Source: Microbacterium indicum DSM 19969
GTDB taxonomy: Bacteria > Actinomycetota > Actinomycetes > Actinomycetales > Microbacteriaceae
Reading direction: 5' to 3'
Assembly: GCF_000422385.1 (NCBI RefSeq)
Contig: NZ_KE383822.1
Span: 30,053 to 94,052 of the forward strand
DNA: 64,000 nucleotides
Of this stretch, positions 1-8,972 are shown in pieces. Both the position numbers and the translations under genes were made by a program. The notes under the pieces are model-generated. The model was not told the origin of the DNA. It saw only the letters and a program-made list of their open reading frames with translations, and ran no database searches. The stretch's first letter is position 1, and the number at the start of each line of letters is the position of its first letter.

Positions 1-1032
1 ACCGCTGCGTCGGACGACGACTCGTCGGCTGATGTCGCGGCGGACGCCGATGCCGACAGCGATGTCAACGGGTCGACGGCCACGGCCGACGCCGCCGCTG
101 ACACCGATGCCGACTCGAACGCCAACGCTTCGGCTTCGGCTGCGGCGTCGGCGAACGCGGACGACGAGAGCAACGCGGCCGCTCAGGCTGCCGCGCAGGC
201 CGCTGCCAACGCCGACGCTTCGACGACGGCCTCGGCCGCGTCGGATGCGGACGCGACGGCCGCCGCGGCTTCGGCCGCGAACGCCGACTCGTCGAGCGAC
301 TCCTCGACCGACGTCTCGAGCGAGGCGAACGCGTCGGCCCAGGCCGCCGCGACGGCCGCTTCGGACGCCGACTCGTCGAGCGACTCGAACGCTGAGGGCA
401 CCGCGACGGCCGAAAGCGACGGAGCGGCGACCGCCGCTGCCGCCGCCAACGCCGACGCGTCGAGCGACGCCTCCAGCGACGCCAGCGCCGATTCGGACTC
501 TGACGGGTCCAGCGCGAACGCCGATGCGAGCACGTCAGGCGAGGTCCCGGTGACCAAGCCGTGGATCGAGCTCGAGCACGACGAGCGCTACTTCGCAACG
601 GGCGCCGAGCAGATCGCATACGGTCACGACTTCACCCCGGGTGAGCTCGTGACGGCATCGATGCACTCGACCCCGTACGAGATCGGTACGCAGACTGCAG
701 ACGAGAACGGTGACGTCACCTTCGTCTGGAACCTGCGCGACAGCGACGAGGTCGGCGAGCACTACGTCGAGCTGGACGGCGAACTCCACGATCCTCTTCG
801 TGCGACGTTCGACATCGTGCAGCAGACCGGAGCCGGCGGTTCGGGTTCCAACGGCGGCAGTGACAGCACCGGAGCCTCGAGCAACGGCACGGGGAACGGC
901 ACGGGTGGAAACCTCGTCGCGACCGGTGGTCCCGCCGGTGCGATCGTGCCCATCGCGATCATCCTGATGCTCGCGGGTGCGGCGCTGTTCGCAGTGACGC
1001 GCCGAGGCCGAAACGGTGCAGTTCACCGGTAA
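1..1032 (+). CDS. Wall-anchored low-complexity surface protein, C-terminal part
   Basis: Only the last 343 residues are in the window; the frame is open from base 1 and ends TAA at 1030-1032. Residues 1-180 are almost entirely Ala, Ser, Asp, Asn, Thr and Glu, in irregular repeats such as DADSNANASASA. A compact domain of about 90 residues follows (VTKPWIELEHDERYF onward), probably an Ig-like wall domain. Then comes a Gly/Ser/Asn linker, an LVATG sequence, a hydrophobic helix (IVPIAIILMLAGAALFAV) and the basic tail TRRGRNGAVHR. This is the layout of a sortase substrate with an LPxTG-like motif, of the LAxTG type common in actinobacteria. The protein is inferred to be secreted and wall-attached. 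The function of the ectodomain is not recognisable. Confidence 0.8.
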   Translation, partial: TAASDDDSSADVAADADADSDVNGSTATADAAADTDADSNANASASAAASANADDESNAAAQAAAQAAANADASTTASAASDADATAAAASAANADSSSDSSTDVSSEANASAQAAATAASDADSSSDSNAEGTATAESDGAATAAAAANADASSDASSDASADSDSDGSSANADASTSGEVPVTKPWIELEHDERYFATGAEQIAYGHDFTPGELVTASMHSTPYEIGTQTADENGDVTFVWNLRDSDEVGEHYVELDGELHDPLRATFDIVQQTGAGGSGSNGGSDSTGASSNGTGNGTGGNLVATGGPAGAIVPIAIILMLAGAALFAVTRRGRNGAVHR

Positions 1033-1129
1033 GCCTGACGAAACAACGCGGTGGCGGTTCGGGGACTCCCGAGCCGCCACCGCGGTGCGTGTTACAGAAA
1101 CAACTCATCAGGACGGGATACTCGACAAC

Positions 1130-1900
1130 GTGACCAACGAAACCCCGCTGAAGCGCCGACGGCCATGGTGGGTCCGCACGATTGCACTGGTAGCCGTCAT
1201 CTTCACGGCGTGGCACGTGTTCGCGACCTTCCTCTGGATCGCCCCCTACTCGCCCGCTCGCGAGATCGTGCCGGCGAAGATGCTCTCCGGATACATGCTC
1301 CCGATGTTCGGCCAGTCCTGGAGCGTGTTCGCGCCTGAGCCGATCAACGGCGACTACCGCTTCGAGGTGAGGGCGATCGTCGACGGCGAGGAGACCGAGT
1401 GGGTCAGCGCGACCGACGTCGAGCTGCAGATGATCCGCTACAAGCTGTTCACACCGCGCGCGGGGATCGTGGGGCAGGACGTCTCGAGCCAGTTCCGGGA
1501 CGCCTGGAGCGACTTGAACGATGCGCAGAAGGACATCTCCGATCTCAACTACTTCAAGGACGAGTGGGACACCCGGATGACGTCAGCTCTGACCGATGCC
1601 GCCGGCGATGGGAAACAGTCGACGGTCGACGCCTACGTCGAACAGGAGCACAGGGCGACGGCGTACGCGACGCAGGTCGCGCTCGCGATCTGGGGCGACG
1701 ACGTCGAGCGCGTGCAGTTCCAGGCCACCCGCCAGAACGTGATCCCGTTCGAGGAGCGCCACGATCCCGACGCAGAGGAACGCCCTATCCAGTACGCGCC
1801 GACGGGCTGGCGGGGCCTCGTGATCAACGACGGCCAGTCGGACGAGGCGTTCGCCGACGTCTTCCGGTCGACCTACGAGCGGATGGAGGCCGCCGGATGA
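1130..1900 (+). CDS. DUF5819 family membrane protein
   Basis: A 256-residue protein. Residues 12-30 form one N-terminal membrane helix (VRTIALVAVIFTAWHVFATF), followed by an extracytoplasmic region containing GQSWSVFAPEPINGDYRFEVRA, the most conserved part of DUF5819 proteins. I chose GTG 1130 because it lies just before the basic KRRRPWWVR stretch; the frame is open upstream to 1016, but that would overlap the preceding gene. The ATG of the next gene overlaps its stop (ATGA at 1897). DUF5819 and HTTM genes are often adjacent in actinobacteria, so the two products probably act together in the membrane. The biochemical role is unknown. Confidence 0.85.
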   Translation: MTNETPLKRRRPWWVRTIALVAVIFTAWHVFATFLWIAPYSPAREIVPAKMLSGYMLPMFGQSWSVFAPEPINGDYRFEVRAIVDGEETEWVSATDVELQMIRYKLFTPRAGIVGQDVSSQFRDAWSDLNDAQKDISDLNYFKDEWDTRMTSALTDAAGDGKQSTVDAYVEQEHRATAYATQVALAIWGDDVERVQFQATRQNVIPFEERHDPDAEERPIQYAPTGWRGLVINDGQSDEAFADVFRSTYERMEAAG

Positions 1901-2958
1901 ACGCGGCGCTCGACCTCCTGAAGCGCACGCCGCGTGCGGTCGGCTCGCTCGTCGCCGAGGTGTGGCGCACGGTCATCGGCGTCATCGTCCGCGCGTACGT
2001 GTGGGGCGAGTCATGGCTCCTCGACAGCAAGAAGTCGCAGTACGGGCTCGCGGTCACGCGGATCCTCTTCGGCCTCACGGGCGTCGGCCTGCTGCTCACG
2101 AACTTCGGCACGCGGCTCTACACCTTCGGATCCGGCTCCGCCTGGAACGGCGAGGCCCAGGAGCCCGTGAGCGACTTCCCGAAGATCTGGCTCTTCAGCC
2201 TCTTCGACCGCGTGCGCCTCGACGACGGGCTCTTCACGGCGCTGTACCTCCTGCTCCTCGCCCTCGCCGTCGCCTTCACGCTCGGCTGGCGCACGAAGAT
2301 CGTGCTCCCCGTCTACTTCGTCCTGTGGGTCAGCTTCATCGAGATGACCGACGCGGTGGGGGACCAGGGCGACAACATGTACCGCATCGTCCTGCTCCTG
2401 CTGCTGTTCGCCGACCCTGCTTCGCGCTGGTCGCTCGACGCGCGGCGCCGCAGGAAGAAGGGCTTCCCGACGATCCTGCCGCGCGAGATCAGCAACCTGC
2501 TGCACAACCTCGTGCTCGTCGCGATGACGGCGCAGGTCATCTTCGTCTACGCCTCGGGCGGTCTTTACAAGGCCGGAGGGGATCCGTGGAAGGAGGGCGA
2601 CGCCGTCTACGCGCCGCTCATGACCGAGCGCTTCGGCACGTGGCCCGCCCTGAGCGACCTCGTCACCGCGTGGGGCCCGGCCGTCACGATCGCGAGCTGG
2701 GGGTCGATCATCATCCAGGTCGCGTTCCCGCTCATGCTGCTCACACGGCCGACGCGCATCCTCGCGCTCATCGGCATCATGAGCTTCCACATCGGCATCG
2801 GCGTGCTCATGGGGCTGCCGTGGTTCTCGCTCGCCATGATCGGCATCGACTTCATCTTCATCCGCGACCGCACGTGGCGGCACATGGCCGACAGGATCCG
2901 GGCCGCCTATCGTCGCGAGCCGATCGACAAGGAAGACGGCGTCCCCAGCCCCGCGTGA
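1897..2958 (+). CDS. HTTM domain membrane protein (vitamin K carboxylase-like)
   Basis: A 353-residue multi-pass protein with about eight hydrophobic segments. Recognisable HTTM features include the N-terminal helix with YGLAVTRILFGLTGVGLL, a central GDNMYRIVLLLLLFADPASRWS and IMSFHIGIGVLMGLPWFS near the C-terminus. HTTM domains are related to the membrane part of vitamin K-dependent gamma-carboxylase, but bacterial members mostly have no known substrate. The start ATG overlaps the stop of the DUF5819 gene, implying translational coupling and a joint function. The C-terminal 30 residues are charged and probably cytoplasmic. Confidence 0.85.
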   Translation: MNAALDLLKRTPRAVGSLVAEVWRTVIGVIVRAYVWGESWLLDSKKSQYGLAVTRILFGLTGVGLLLTNFGTRLYTFGSGSAWNGEAQEPVSDFPKIWLFSLFDRVRLDDGLFTALYLLLLALAVAFTLGWRTKIVLPVYFVLWVSFIEMTDAVGDQGDNMYRIVLLLLLFADPASRWSLDARRRRKKGFPTILPREISNLLHNLVLVAMTAQVIFVYASGGLYKAGGDPWKEGDAVYAPLMTERFGTWPALSDLVTAWGPAVTIASWGSIIIQVAFPLMLLTRPTRILALIGIMSFHIGIGVLMGLPWFSLAMIGIDFIFIRDRTWRHMADRIRAAYRREPIDKEDGVPSPA

Positions 2959-3049
2959 TTGTCGCAGGGGAACAAACGATCCGCGCGATCCGGGTGGACG
3001 GGCATAGCGTCGGCCTCGTACCCACCTCATCACCGTGGAGAGGATCCCC

Positions 3050-5095
3050 GTGGCAGACATCGCCGTTCGCCCCGCCGAGACCGACGCCGCCGAAGCGCGC
3101 ATCGACCTGGGCGCCCTGACCCCGCTGCTTCTCGGAAAGTGGGGTGACATCCGTCTCGAGGCGCGCGAGATGATCCGCGACGAGTCGTTCTGGCGCATCG
3201 AGGGGCAGCCCTATCTCGAGCACCGCGAGCGCGTGCTCGAGCAGCTGAAGAAGCTCGCCGATCTCGGAGCGGGCGCGCGGGCGTACCCCGCCGAGTACGG
3301 CGGTCGCGACACCCAGGGCGGCAACCTCGCGGGCTTCGAGGAGCTCGGCCTCGCCGACCCGAGCCTGCAGATCAAGGCCGGCGTGCAGTGGGGGCTCTTC
3401 ACGAGCGCGATCTTCCAGCTCGGCACGAAGAAGCACCACGACAGGTGGCTGCGCGACTGCATGGCGATGAAGCTGCCCGGCGCCTTCGCGATGACCGAGA
3501 CGGGCCACGGATCCGACGTGCAGTCGATCGCGACGACCGCGACCTACGACCCTGCGACCGAGGAGTTCGTGATCCGCACCCCGTTCCGCGGGGCGTACAA
3601 GGACTACCTCGGCAACGCCGCGAAGCACGGCCGCGCCGCGACGGTGTTCGCACACCTCATCACGGGCGGCGTCGACTACGGCGTGCATTGCTTCTTCGTG
3701 CCGATCCGCGACGAGGACGGCGAGAACCTCCCCGGGATCACCAGCGAGGACGATGGCCCCAAGGGCGGGCTCAACGGCATCGACAACGGGCGTCTCGCGT
3801 TCGACGACGTGCGCATCCCGCGCGAGAACCTCCTCAACCGCTACGGCGACGTCGCGCCCGACGGCACCTACTCGAGCCCCATCGCGAGCCCCGGGCGTCG
3901 CTTCTTCACGATGCTCGGCGCGCTCGTGCAGGGCCGCGTCTCGCTCGACGGATCCGCGACCTGGGCGTCGGCGCTCGCGCTGAAGATCGCCGTCACCTAC
4001 GGCAACCAGCGCCGCCAGTTCGACGGCGCGTCAGGTGGCGAGGTCGTGCTCCTCGACTACGCGAACCACCAGCGCCGCCTCCTGCCGCTTCTCGCACAGA
4101 CCTACGCGCAGGCCTTCGCGCACGAGGAGCTGCTGCAGAAGTTCGACGGCGTCTTCAGCGGCGCGGCCGACACCGACGAGAACCGCCAGGATCTCGAGAC
4201 CCTCGCGGCCGCGCTCAAGCCCCAGTCGACGTGGCACGCGCTGCGCACGATCCAGGAGTCGCGCGAGGCGTGCGGCGGTCAGGGCTTCCTCTCGGAGAAC
4301 CGGCTCACCGGCCTGCACCACGACTTCGACGTGTACGCGACCTTCGAGGGCGACAACACGGTTCTGCTGCAGCTCGTCGGGAAGCGCCTCCTCGGCGACT
4401 TCGGCCGCCAGTTCCAGGGAGCCGACACGAAGAAGCTCGCCGCCTACGCGGCCCGCCAGGGCGCGTCGAAGTTCTTCCACGGGGCGGGGCTGCGCCAGCT
4501 GGGGCAGGCGGTCGCCGACTTCGGATCCACCGCCCGCTCCGTCGAGCACGGCCTGCGGGGCGACGACCAGCACCAGCTGCTCGCCGACCGCGTGCAGCAG
4601 ATGGTGACCGACGTGGGCACGCGCCTCAACGCGTCGCGCAAGCTCAGTGCGGTCGAGCAACAGCAGGCGTTCAATGACAACCAGGTCGAGCTGCTCGCGG
4701 CTGCCCGCGCGCACGGCGAGCTGCTGCAGTGGGAGGCGTTCAGCGACGCCCTCGCGGGGATCCGCGACGAGGGCACGCGCACGGTCCTCACCTGGGTGCG
4801 CGACCTCTTCGGGCTGGCGGTGATCGAGCGCAACCTGTCGTGGTACCTCGTGAACGGGCGCCTCTCGGCCCAGCGCGCCTCGGCGGTCTCCCGCTACATC
4901 GACCGGCTCTGCCTGCGGCTGCGCGACCACGCGCAGGACCTCGTCGACGCGTTCGGCTTCGCGCCCGAGCACGTGCGCGCGCCCATCGCGTCGGGCGTCG
5001 AGCAGCAGCGGCAGGACGAGGCCCGCGCCTACTACGCCGACCTCCGTTCGTCGGGCGCGGCCCCGACGCCGGAGAAGAAGGCGAAGAAGGGCTGA
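3050..5095 (+). CDS. Acyl-CoA oxidase / acyl-CoA dehydrogenase family
   Basis: A 681-residue flavoprotein of the acyl-CoA oxidase family, whose usual length is about 650-700. The middle domain carries the FAD-binding segment FAMTETGHGSDVQSIATTAT (residues about 145-164). The C-terminal part has CGGQGFLSENRLTGLHHDFDV followed by TFEGDNTVLLQ, the substrate and catalytic Glu region of oxidases. It should catalyse the first, 2,3-desaturating step of fatty acyl-CoA beta-oxidation. GTG 3050 is preferred over GTG 3035, because a GGAGAGG ribosome site at 3037-3043 lies six bases before 3050. It stands alone, with no beta-oxidation partners nearby. Confidence 0.9.
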   Translation: MADIAVRPAETDAAEARIDLGALTPLLLGKWGDIRLEAREMIRDESFWRIEGQPYLEHRERVLEQLKKLADLGAGARAYPAEYGGRDTQGGNLAGFEELGLADPSLQIKAGVQWGLFTSAIFQLGTKKHHDRWLRDCMAMKLPGAFAMTETGHGSDVQSIATTATYDPATEEFVIRTPFRGAYKDYLGNAAKHGRAATVFAHLITGGVDYGVHCFFVPIRDEDGENLPGITSEDDGPKGGLNGIDNGRLAFDDVRIPRENLLNRYGDVAPDGTYSSPIASPGRRFFTMLGALVQGRVSLDGSATWASALALKIAVTYGNQRRQFDGASGGEVVLLDYANHQRRLLPLLAQTYAQAFAHEELLQKFDGVFSGAADTDENRQDLETLAAALKPQSTWHALRTIQESREACGGQGFLSENRLTGLHHDFDVYATFEGDNTVLLQLVGKRLLGDFGRQFQGADTKKLAAYAARQGASKFFHGAGLRQLGQAVADFGSTARSVEHGLRGDDQHQLLADRVQQMVTDVGTRLNASRKLSAVEQQQAFNDNQVELLAAARAHGELLQWEAFSDALAGIRDEGTRTVLTWVRDLFGLAVIERNLSWYLVNGRLSAQRASAVSRYIDRLCLRLRDHAQDLVDAFGFAPEHVRAPIASGVEQQRQDEARAYYADLRSSGAAPTPEKKAKKG

Positions 5096-5133
5096 CGGCG
5101 CCTGAGGGGGTGTGATGAGACTCCCCTGGAGGG

Positions 5134-5162
5134 TTTACCGGTATTCCTGGGTGCCCTAGGGT
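5134..5162 (+). promoter_or_regulatory. Probable promoter of the FHA gene
   Basis: TTTACC at 5134-5139 and TAGGGT at 5157-5162 are separated by 17 bases, a housekeeping-type -35/-10 pair. Transcription would start near 5169, leaving a short leader with the AGGAGAGGGG ribosome site at 5181-5190. Confidence 0.55.
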
Positions 5163-5196
5163 GATCCCCGTCGTCCGTCGAGGAGAGGGGATCGGA

Positions 5197-5532
5197 ATGC
5201 CGGAGTCCGCAGAAGCTCAGGGCGTCGTCACGCTCACGTGGGACGACGGCGCCGAGACCACGATCACGGGCCGCGTCGTCGTGGGGAGGAACCCCGAGGG
5301 ATCCCCCGACGCGCGGCCCGTCGCGGTGCCCGATGCGACCCTGTCGATGTCGAAGACGCACTTCGAGATCGACGCGGACGCCGCGACCCTGGTCGACAGG
5401 GAGTCGACGAACGGGGTCATCGCGGTGCGCGGTCGGACCGAGCTCGCGGTCGCGCCCGGAGAGCCCTTCGTGCTCGCGGCGGGCGACCTGCTGGTGCTCG
5501 GCGAGCGGACCGTGCGGGTCGACCTGGCCTGA
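5197..5532 (+). CDS. FHA domain protein, stand-alone
   Basis: A 111-residue protein that is essentially one forkhead-associated domain. The phosphothreonine-binding landmarks are visible: VVGRNPEG, then SMSKTHFEI (the S/H pair of the second loop), then RESTNGVIA (the N of the third loop). FHA domains bind phosphothreonine peptides, usually made by Ser/Thr kinases in actinobacteria; no kinase is nearby. ATG 5197 is chosen because AGGAGAGGGG ends six bases upstream. It is convergent with the next gene, with only three bases between stop codons. Confidence 0.85.
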   Translation: MPESAEAQGVVTLTWDDGAETTITGRVVVGRNPEGSPDARPVAVPDATLSMSKTHFEIDADAATLVDRESTNGVIAVRGRTELAVAPGEPFVLAAGDLLVLGERTVRVDLA

Positions 5533-5535
5533 GGC

Positions 5536-5913
5536 CTACTTCGCCTTCTCGGCGCCGCGGGCGCCGTGCTCGAGCACCTTGATGATGATGCCGCGGCGGC
5601 CCAGCTCGGCGATCGTCTGGGCCTCCTCCGCCGCGTCGCGTCCGAGCGCGCACGTCGCGGTCACGACGACGACGTCGCCGCTGTCGAGCCGCCCGAACAG
5701 CCGGGTGAGGCGCTCCTCCCACGTCTCGACGACGTTGGGGGCGGGGTGGCGGAAGCCGGCGATCGGAACGCCGAAGCTCGTGAGCTGCTCGCGCTGATCG
5801 TGGATCGACGGCATCCCCTCGCGTGCGACCACGATGCCGACCAGTCGCGACCCCACGGGGCGCGTGCGCCAGATCTCGCCGGCGCTGCTGACCTGTTCGA
5901 CGTGCTCGTTCAC
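5536..5913 (-). CDS. Resolvase-fold protein lacking the catalytic serine
   Basis: A 125-residue protein that resembles only the N-terminal catalytic domain of small serine recombinases. RLDSGDVVVVTATCALGRDAAEEAQTIAELGRRGI matches the conserved region usually containing DRLGRS, and the ALGRD Arg is kept. At the site where recombinases have RVST (nucleophilic Ser), this protein reads VAREGMPSIHDQ. There is no DNA-binding helix-turn-helix. It is therefore unlikely to recombine DNA; a DNA- or protein-binding role is possible. The start is GTG 5913. Remote homologues in related genomes have carried misleading names such as dehydrogenase. Confidence 0.7.
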   Translation of the reverse strand: MNEHVEQVSSAGEIWRTRPVGSRLVGIVVAREGMPSIHDQREQLTSFGVPIAGFRHPAPNVVETWEERLTRLFGRLDSGDVVVVTATCALGRDAAEEAQTIAELGRRGIIIKVLEHGARGAEKAK

Positions 5914-5937
5914 GCCTCCATCCTGCCGTATGCGGGC

Positions 5938-5981
5938 GCGAAAAACCGGGCGGACCCGGCTGGGGCCGCCCGGTTCTTCGC
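5938..5981 (-). terminator. Intrinsic terminator of the mycoredoxin gene
   Basis: Sixteen-base arms at 5938-5953 and 5966-5981 with a single mismatch. Read on the minus strand, the stem is followed by TTTTT and lies just after the mycoredoxin stop at 5987. Confidence 0.75.
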
Positions 5982-5986
5982 GGGGA

Positions 5987-6241
5987 TCAGATGAGCGAGA
6001 GCTCGCGCAGCTTCGACTCGACGTCGGCGTTCGACGGCTCGACGTGGTGCGAGGAGTCGGGGTAGACGACGACGGGGATGTTCGTGCGGCCCGAGATCTC
6101 CTTCGCCACGTCGGCGGCGGCGGGGTCGGCCTCGAGGTCGACGTAGGTGTATTCGACGCCGAGCTCGTCGAGCTGGGCCTTGGTGCGGCGGCAGTCGCGG
6201 CACCACTCGGCGCCGAACATCGTGATCGTGTCGTTCGTCAT
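5987..6241 (-). CDS. Mycoredoxin / glutaredoxin-like protein
   Basis: An 84-residue thioredoxin-fold protein with the redox motif WCRDC at residues 13-17 and the cis-proline segment TNIPVVVYPD near residue 60. Mycoredoxins reduce mycothiol mixed disulfides in actinobacteria that lack glutathione. The TACCCT box is seven bases before the ATG (minus strand), so the transcript is probably leaderless. It is divergent from the glycosyltransferase gene, with only 70 bases between them. Confidence 0.88.
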   Translation of the reverse strand: MTNDTITMFGAEWCRDCRRTKAQLDELGVEYTYVDLEADPAAADVAKEISGRTNIPVVVYPDSSHHVEPSNADVESKLRELSLI

Positions 6242-6311
6242 ACCCCATAGGGTATTCCACCTCCAGGGGCCAGGCGCGGCCCGCTCACCGGGGCATGCGA
6301 CGATAGACGGC

Positions 6312-7460
6312 ATGCGTTCGGGGGAGCAGCCTGCAGTCGACGTGACGGTCGTCGTGCCGACGTTCAACGAACGCGGCAACGTCGCCGAGCTCGTGCGCCG
6401 CGCGGCCGCGGCCCTCGCGGGGCGCCGCGCCGAGATCCTCTTCGTCGACGACTCGAACGACGGCACCGACGACGAGATCGCGCGCGTCGCGTCCGACGCC
6501 CCGATCCCCGTCCGCATGATCCACCGCGATCGCCCGACCGCCGGACTCGGCGGCGCCGTGGTCGAGGGCTTCCGAGCCGCGCGGTCCGACGTCTGCGTCG
6601 TCATGGACGGCGACCTGCAGCACCCGCCCGAGAAGATCCCCGAGATCGTCGATCGCCTGGCCGAGGGCGACGTCGACATCGTGCCGGGCTCGCGCTACGT
6701 CGGGGGAGGGAGCGCGACGGGCCTCGCCGACGCGTCGCGGCACCTCGTCTCGCGCGCCTCGACCCTCGTGACGCACGCGATGTTCCCCGTGCGCCTCCGC
6801 CAGGTGACGGATCCCATGACGGGCTTCTTCGGCGTCGACCGCACCCGCATCGACCTCGCGACCCTCAAGCCGCGCGGCTTCAAGATCCTCCTCGAGATCC
6901 TCGTGCGCAGCCCGCTGCGCGTCGCCGAGGTCCCGTTCGAGTTCGCCGACCGCTTCGCCGGCGCATCGAAGGCGTCGTTCCGCCAGGGCCTCCACTTCAT
7001 CCAGCAGCTCGCACTGCTGCGCTTCGGCAAGATGAGCGGCTTCGCCCTCATCGGCGCGCTCGGCGCCGTCGCGAACGTCGCGATCGTGTGGCTGCTCACC
7101 GAGGCGCACGTCGAGTACATCGTCGCGGCGGTCATCGCGGCCGAGGTCACGATCGTGGCGAACTTCCTCGCGGCCGAGCACTGGGTGTTCCGCGACATGC
7201 GCGAGAACGCGCGCGGCTTCTGGCGACGCTTCGTCTCGTCGTTCGTGTTCAACAACGTCGAGTCGGCGATCCGGATCCCCATCATGGTCCTGCTCGTCGA
7301 GCGGCTGGGCATGTCGAGCGCCGTCGCGACCGCGATCACGCTCGCCGTCGCGTTCCTCGTCCGCTTCACGTTCCACTCGCTCGTCGTCTACGCGCCCCGC
7401 AAGGAACGCGCGCGCTCCGCCGCGGAGCAGGATCAGCCCGCGCGCGACCGCGCTGTGTGA
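6312..7460 (+). CDS. Polyprenol-phosphate glycosyltransferase with GtrA domain
   Basis: A 382-residue fusion. Residues 10-235 are a GT2 domain with VVVPTFNERGN, the DDSNDGT nucleotide site, and MDGDLQHPPEKIPEI (the metal-binding DxD), typical of polyprenyl-phosphate mannose synthases of the DPM1 type. Residues about 240-365 are a four-helix GtrA/DPMS domain (MSGFALIGALGAVANVAIVW onward) that anchors the enzyme in the membrane. The likely product is a polyprenyl-phosphate sugar used for glycosylating envelope polymers or proteins. The sugar cannot be told from sequence. ATG 6312 directly precedes the conserved domain. Confidence 0.85.
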   Translation: MRSGEQPAVDVTVVVPTFNERGNVAELVRRAAAALAGRRAEILFVDDSNDGTDDEIARVASDAPIPVRMIHRDRPTAGLGGAVVEGFRAARSDVCVVMDGDLQHPPEKIPEIVDRLAEGDVDIVPGSRYVGGGSATGLADASRHLVSRASTLVTHAMFPVRLRQVTDPMTGFFGVDRTRIDLATLKPRGFKILLEILVRSPLRVAEVPFEFADRFAGASKASFRQGLHFIQQLALLRFGKMSGFALIGALGAVANVAIVWLLTEAHVEYIVAAVIAAEVTIVANFLAAEHWVFRDMRENARGFWRRFVSSFVFNNVESAIRIPIMVLLVERLGMSSAVATAITLAVAFLVRFTFHSLVVYAPRKERARSAAEQDQPARDRAV

Positions 7461-7512
7461 CCTTCCCACAAGCGATGTGCGCCGGCGCGGCGCCGGTGAT
7501 TCACTCGGGCTC

Positions 7513-8037
7513 GTGAATCTCTACCTGCGCATGCTCCTCCTGTGGATCCGCACGCGCCGCGCGCGGCCGCTCTCGCTCTGGGACGAGGGGCGCGTCTCGT
7601 TCCGGGTGCTTCCCAACGACCTCGACGTCCTGCGGCACATGAACAACGGGCGGTACCTGACGCTCCTCGACCTCGGCCGCACTGACCTCATGATGCGGTC
7701 CGGGTTCTGGCAGAAGGTGCAGGAGCGCGGCTGGTACTCGGTCGTCGCGGCGCAGACGATCACCTACAAGCGCTCGCTGACCCTGTGGCAGAAGTTCGAC
7801 ATCACGACGCGGGTCCTCGGCCACGACGGCCGCTCGGTCTACATGCAGCAGGAGTTCCGCCGCGGGGCGACGCTCATCGCGCGCGCGACGATCCAGGCGC
7901 GCTTCCTGCGCACCGAGGGCGGGACCGTGCCACTCGACGACCTCTTCGCGCTCGCGGGAGGGGAGCCCGAGCACCTCGAGCTGCCGGGCTGGGTCGAGGA
8001 GTGGGCCTCCGCCGTCCGCATCACGTCACAGGAGTGA
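7513..8037 (+). CDS. Hot-dog thioesterase family protein
   Basis: A 174-residue hot-dog fold protein of the 4-hydroxybenzoyl-CoA thioesterase type. The family motif [21 protein letters not shown] (residues about 37-57) includes the conserved HMNN and the catalytic Asp region. The frame is open upstream to 7477, but GTG 7513 gives the usual N-terminus ([11 protein letters not shown]). It is predicted to hydrolyse an acyl-CoA, substrate unknown. It lies 17 bases upstream of trhO on the same strand. Confidence 0.8.
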   Translation: MNLYLRMLLLWIRTRRARPLSLWDEGRVSFRVLPNDLDVLRHMNNGRYLTLLDLGRTDLMMRSGFWQKVQERGWYSVVAAQTITYKRSLTLWQKFDITTRVLGHDGRSVYMQQEFRRGATLIARATIQARFLRTEGGTVPLDDLFALAGGEPEHLELPGWVEEWASAVRITSQE

Positions 8038-8054
8038 GTGCCTACGCTGGATCC

Positions 8055-8954
8055 GTGCCCGCGAAGATCCTCCTCTACTACGTGTTCACGCCGCTCGCCG
8101 ATCCCGAGGCGATCCGGCTGTGGCAGCGCGACCTCGCCGAGCTGCTCGGCCTGCGCGGGCGGATCCTCATCTCGGAGCACGGCCTCAACGGCACGCTCGG
8201 CGGCGACATGGCATCGCTCAAGAAGTACGTGCGGCGCACGAAGCAGTACGAGTCGTTCCGCGATCTCGACATCAAGTGGTCGTCGGGCACGGGGCTCGAC
8301 GACGAGGGGATGAGCCTCGACTTCCCGCGCCTCAGCGTGCGGGTGCGCGACGAGATCGTGTCGTTCGGCGCGACCGAGGAGCTGCAGGTCGACGAGGCGG
8401 GCGTCGTGGGCGGCGGCGCGCGGCTCGGCCCGGGCGACCTGCACCGGCTCGTGGAGGAGCGCGACGACGTCGTGTTCTTCGACGGACGCAACGCGTTCGA
8501 GGCCGAGATCGGGCGCTTCCGCGGCGCCGTCGTCCCGAACACCGAGACGACCCGCGACTTCATCGAGGAGCTCGATTCGGGCGCCTACGACCACCTCAAG
8601 GGCCGTCCCGTCGTGACCTACTGCACGGGCGGGGTCCGCTGCGAGGTGCTCTCGAGCCTCATGACGGCGCGCGGCTTCGGCGAGGTGTACCAGCTCGACG
8701 GCGGCATCGTCCGCTACGGCGAGACCTTCGGCAACAGCGGGCTGTGGGAGGGATCCCTCTACGTCTTCGACGGGCGCGAGCAGGTGACGTTCGGATCCGG
8801 CGCCGAGACGATCGGGCGCTGCGTGTCGTGCGGCGAGCCCGAGACCCGCATGGTCAACTGCGCGGGTCCGTCGTGCCAGTCGCGCGCCGTGCTCTGCGCC
8901 TCCTGCGGTGAGGCGGCGCGATGTCGCCTACACGCGGGGGCCGCGGCGGCCTGA
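8055..8954 (+). CDS. trhO: tRNA uridine(34) hydroxylase (rhodanese-related)
   Basis: A 299-residue member of the TrhO/YceA family, which forms 5-hydroxyuridine at tRNA position 34. The N-terminal acylphosphatase-like domain contains [12 protein letters not shown]. The rhodanese domain carries the active loop CTGGVRCE (catalytic Cys). The C-terminus adds a Cys-rich zinc-ribbon-like tail ([29 protein letters not shown]), common in this family. GTG 8055 lies six bases after TACGCT at 8043-8048, which suggests a leaderless mRNA. Confidence 0.9.
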   Translation: MPAKILLYYVFTPLADPEAIRLWQRDLAELLGLRGRILISEHGLNGTLGGDMASLKKYVRRTKQYESFRDLDIKWSSGTGLDDEGMSLDFPRLSVRVRDEIVSFGATEELQVDEAGVVGGGARLGPGDLHRLVEERDDVVFFDGRNAFEAEIGRFRGAVVPNTETTRDFIEELDSGAYDHLKGRPVVTYCTGGVRCEVLSSLMTARGFGEVYQLDGGIVRYGETFGNSGLWEGSLYVFDGREQVTFGSGAETIGRCVSCGEPETRMVNCAGPSCQSRAVLCASCGEAARCRLHAGAAAA

Positions 8955-8972
8955 CCCTCGCGGACGGCCGGG

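Noticed and set aside
183-557. A minus-strand Ala/Ser/Glu-rich frame opposite the surface protein
   Set aside because: Low-complexity GC-rich DNA leaves several frames open; the plus-strand frame ends in a coherent wall-sorting signal.
1016-1129. An upstream start for the DUF5819 protein at 1016
   Set aside because: It would overlap the end of the surface protein gene and adds 38 residues without family resemblance before GTG 1130.
3035-3049. GTG 3035 as the start of the acyl-CoA oxidase
   Set aside because: The GGAGAGG ribosome site overlaps these codons and is correctly spaced for GTG 3050.
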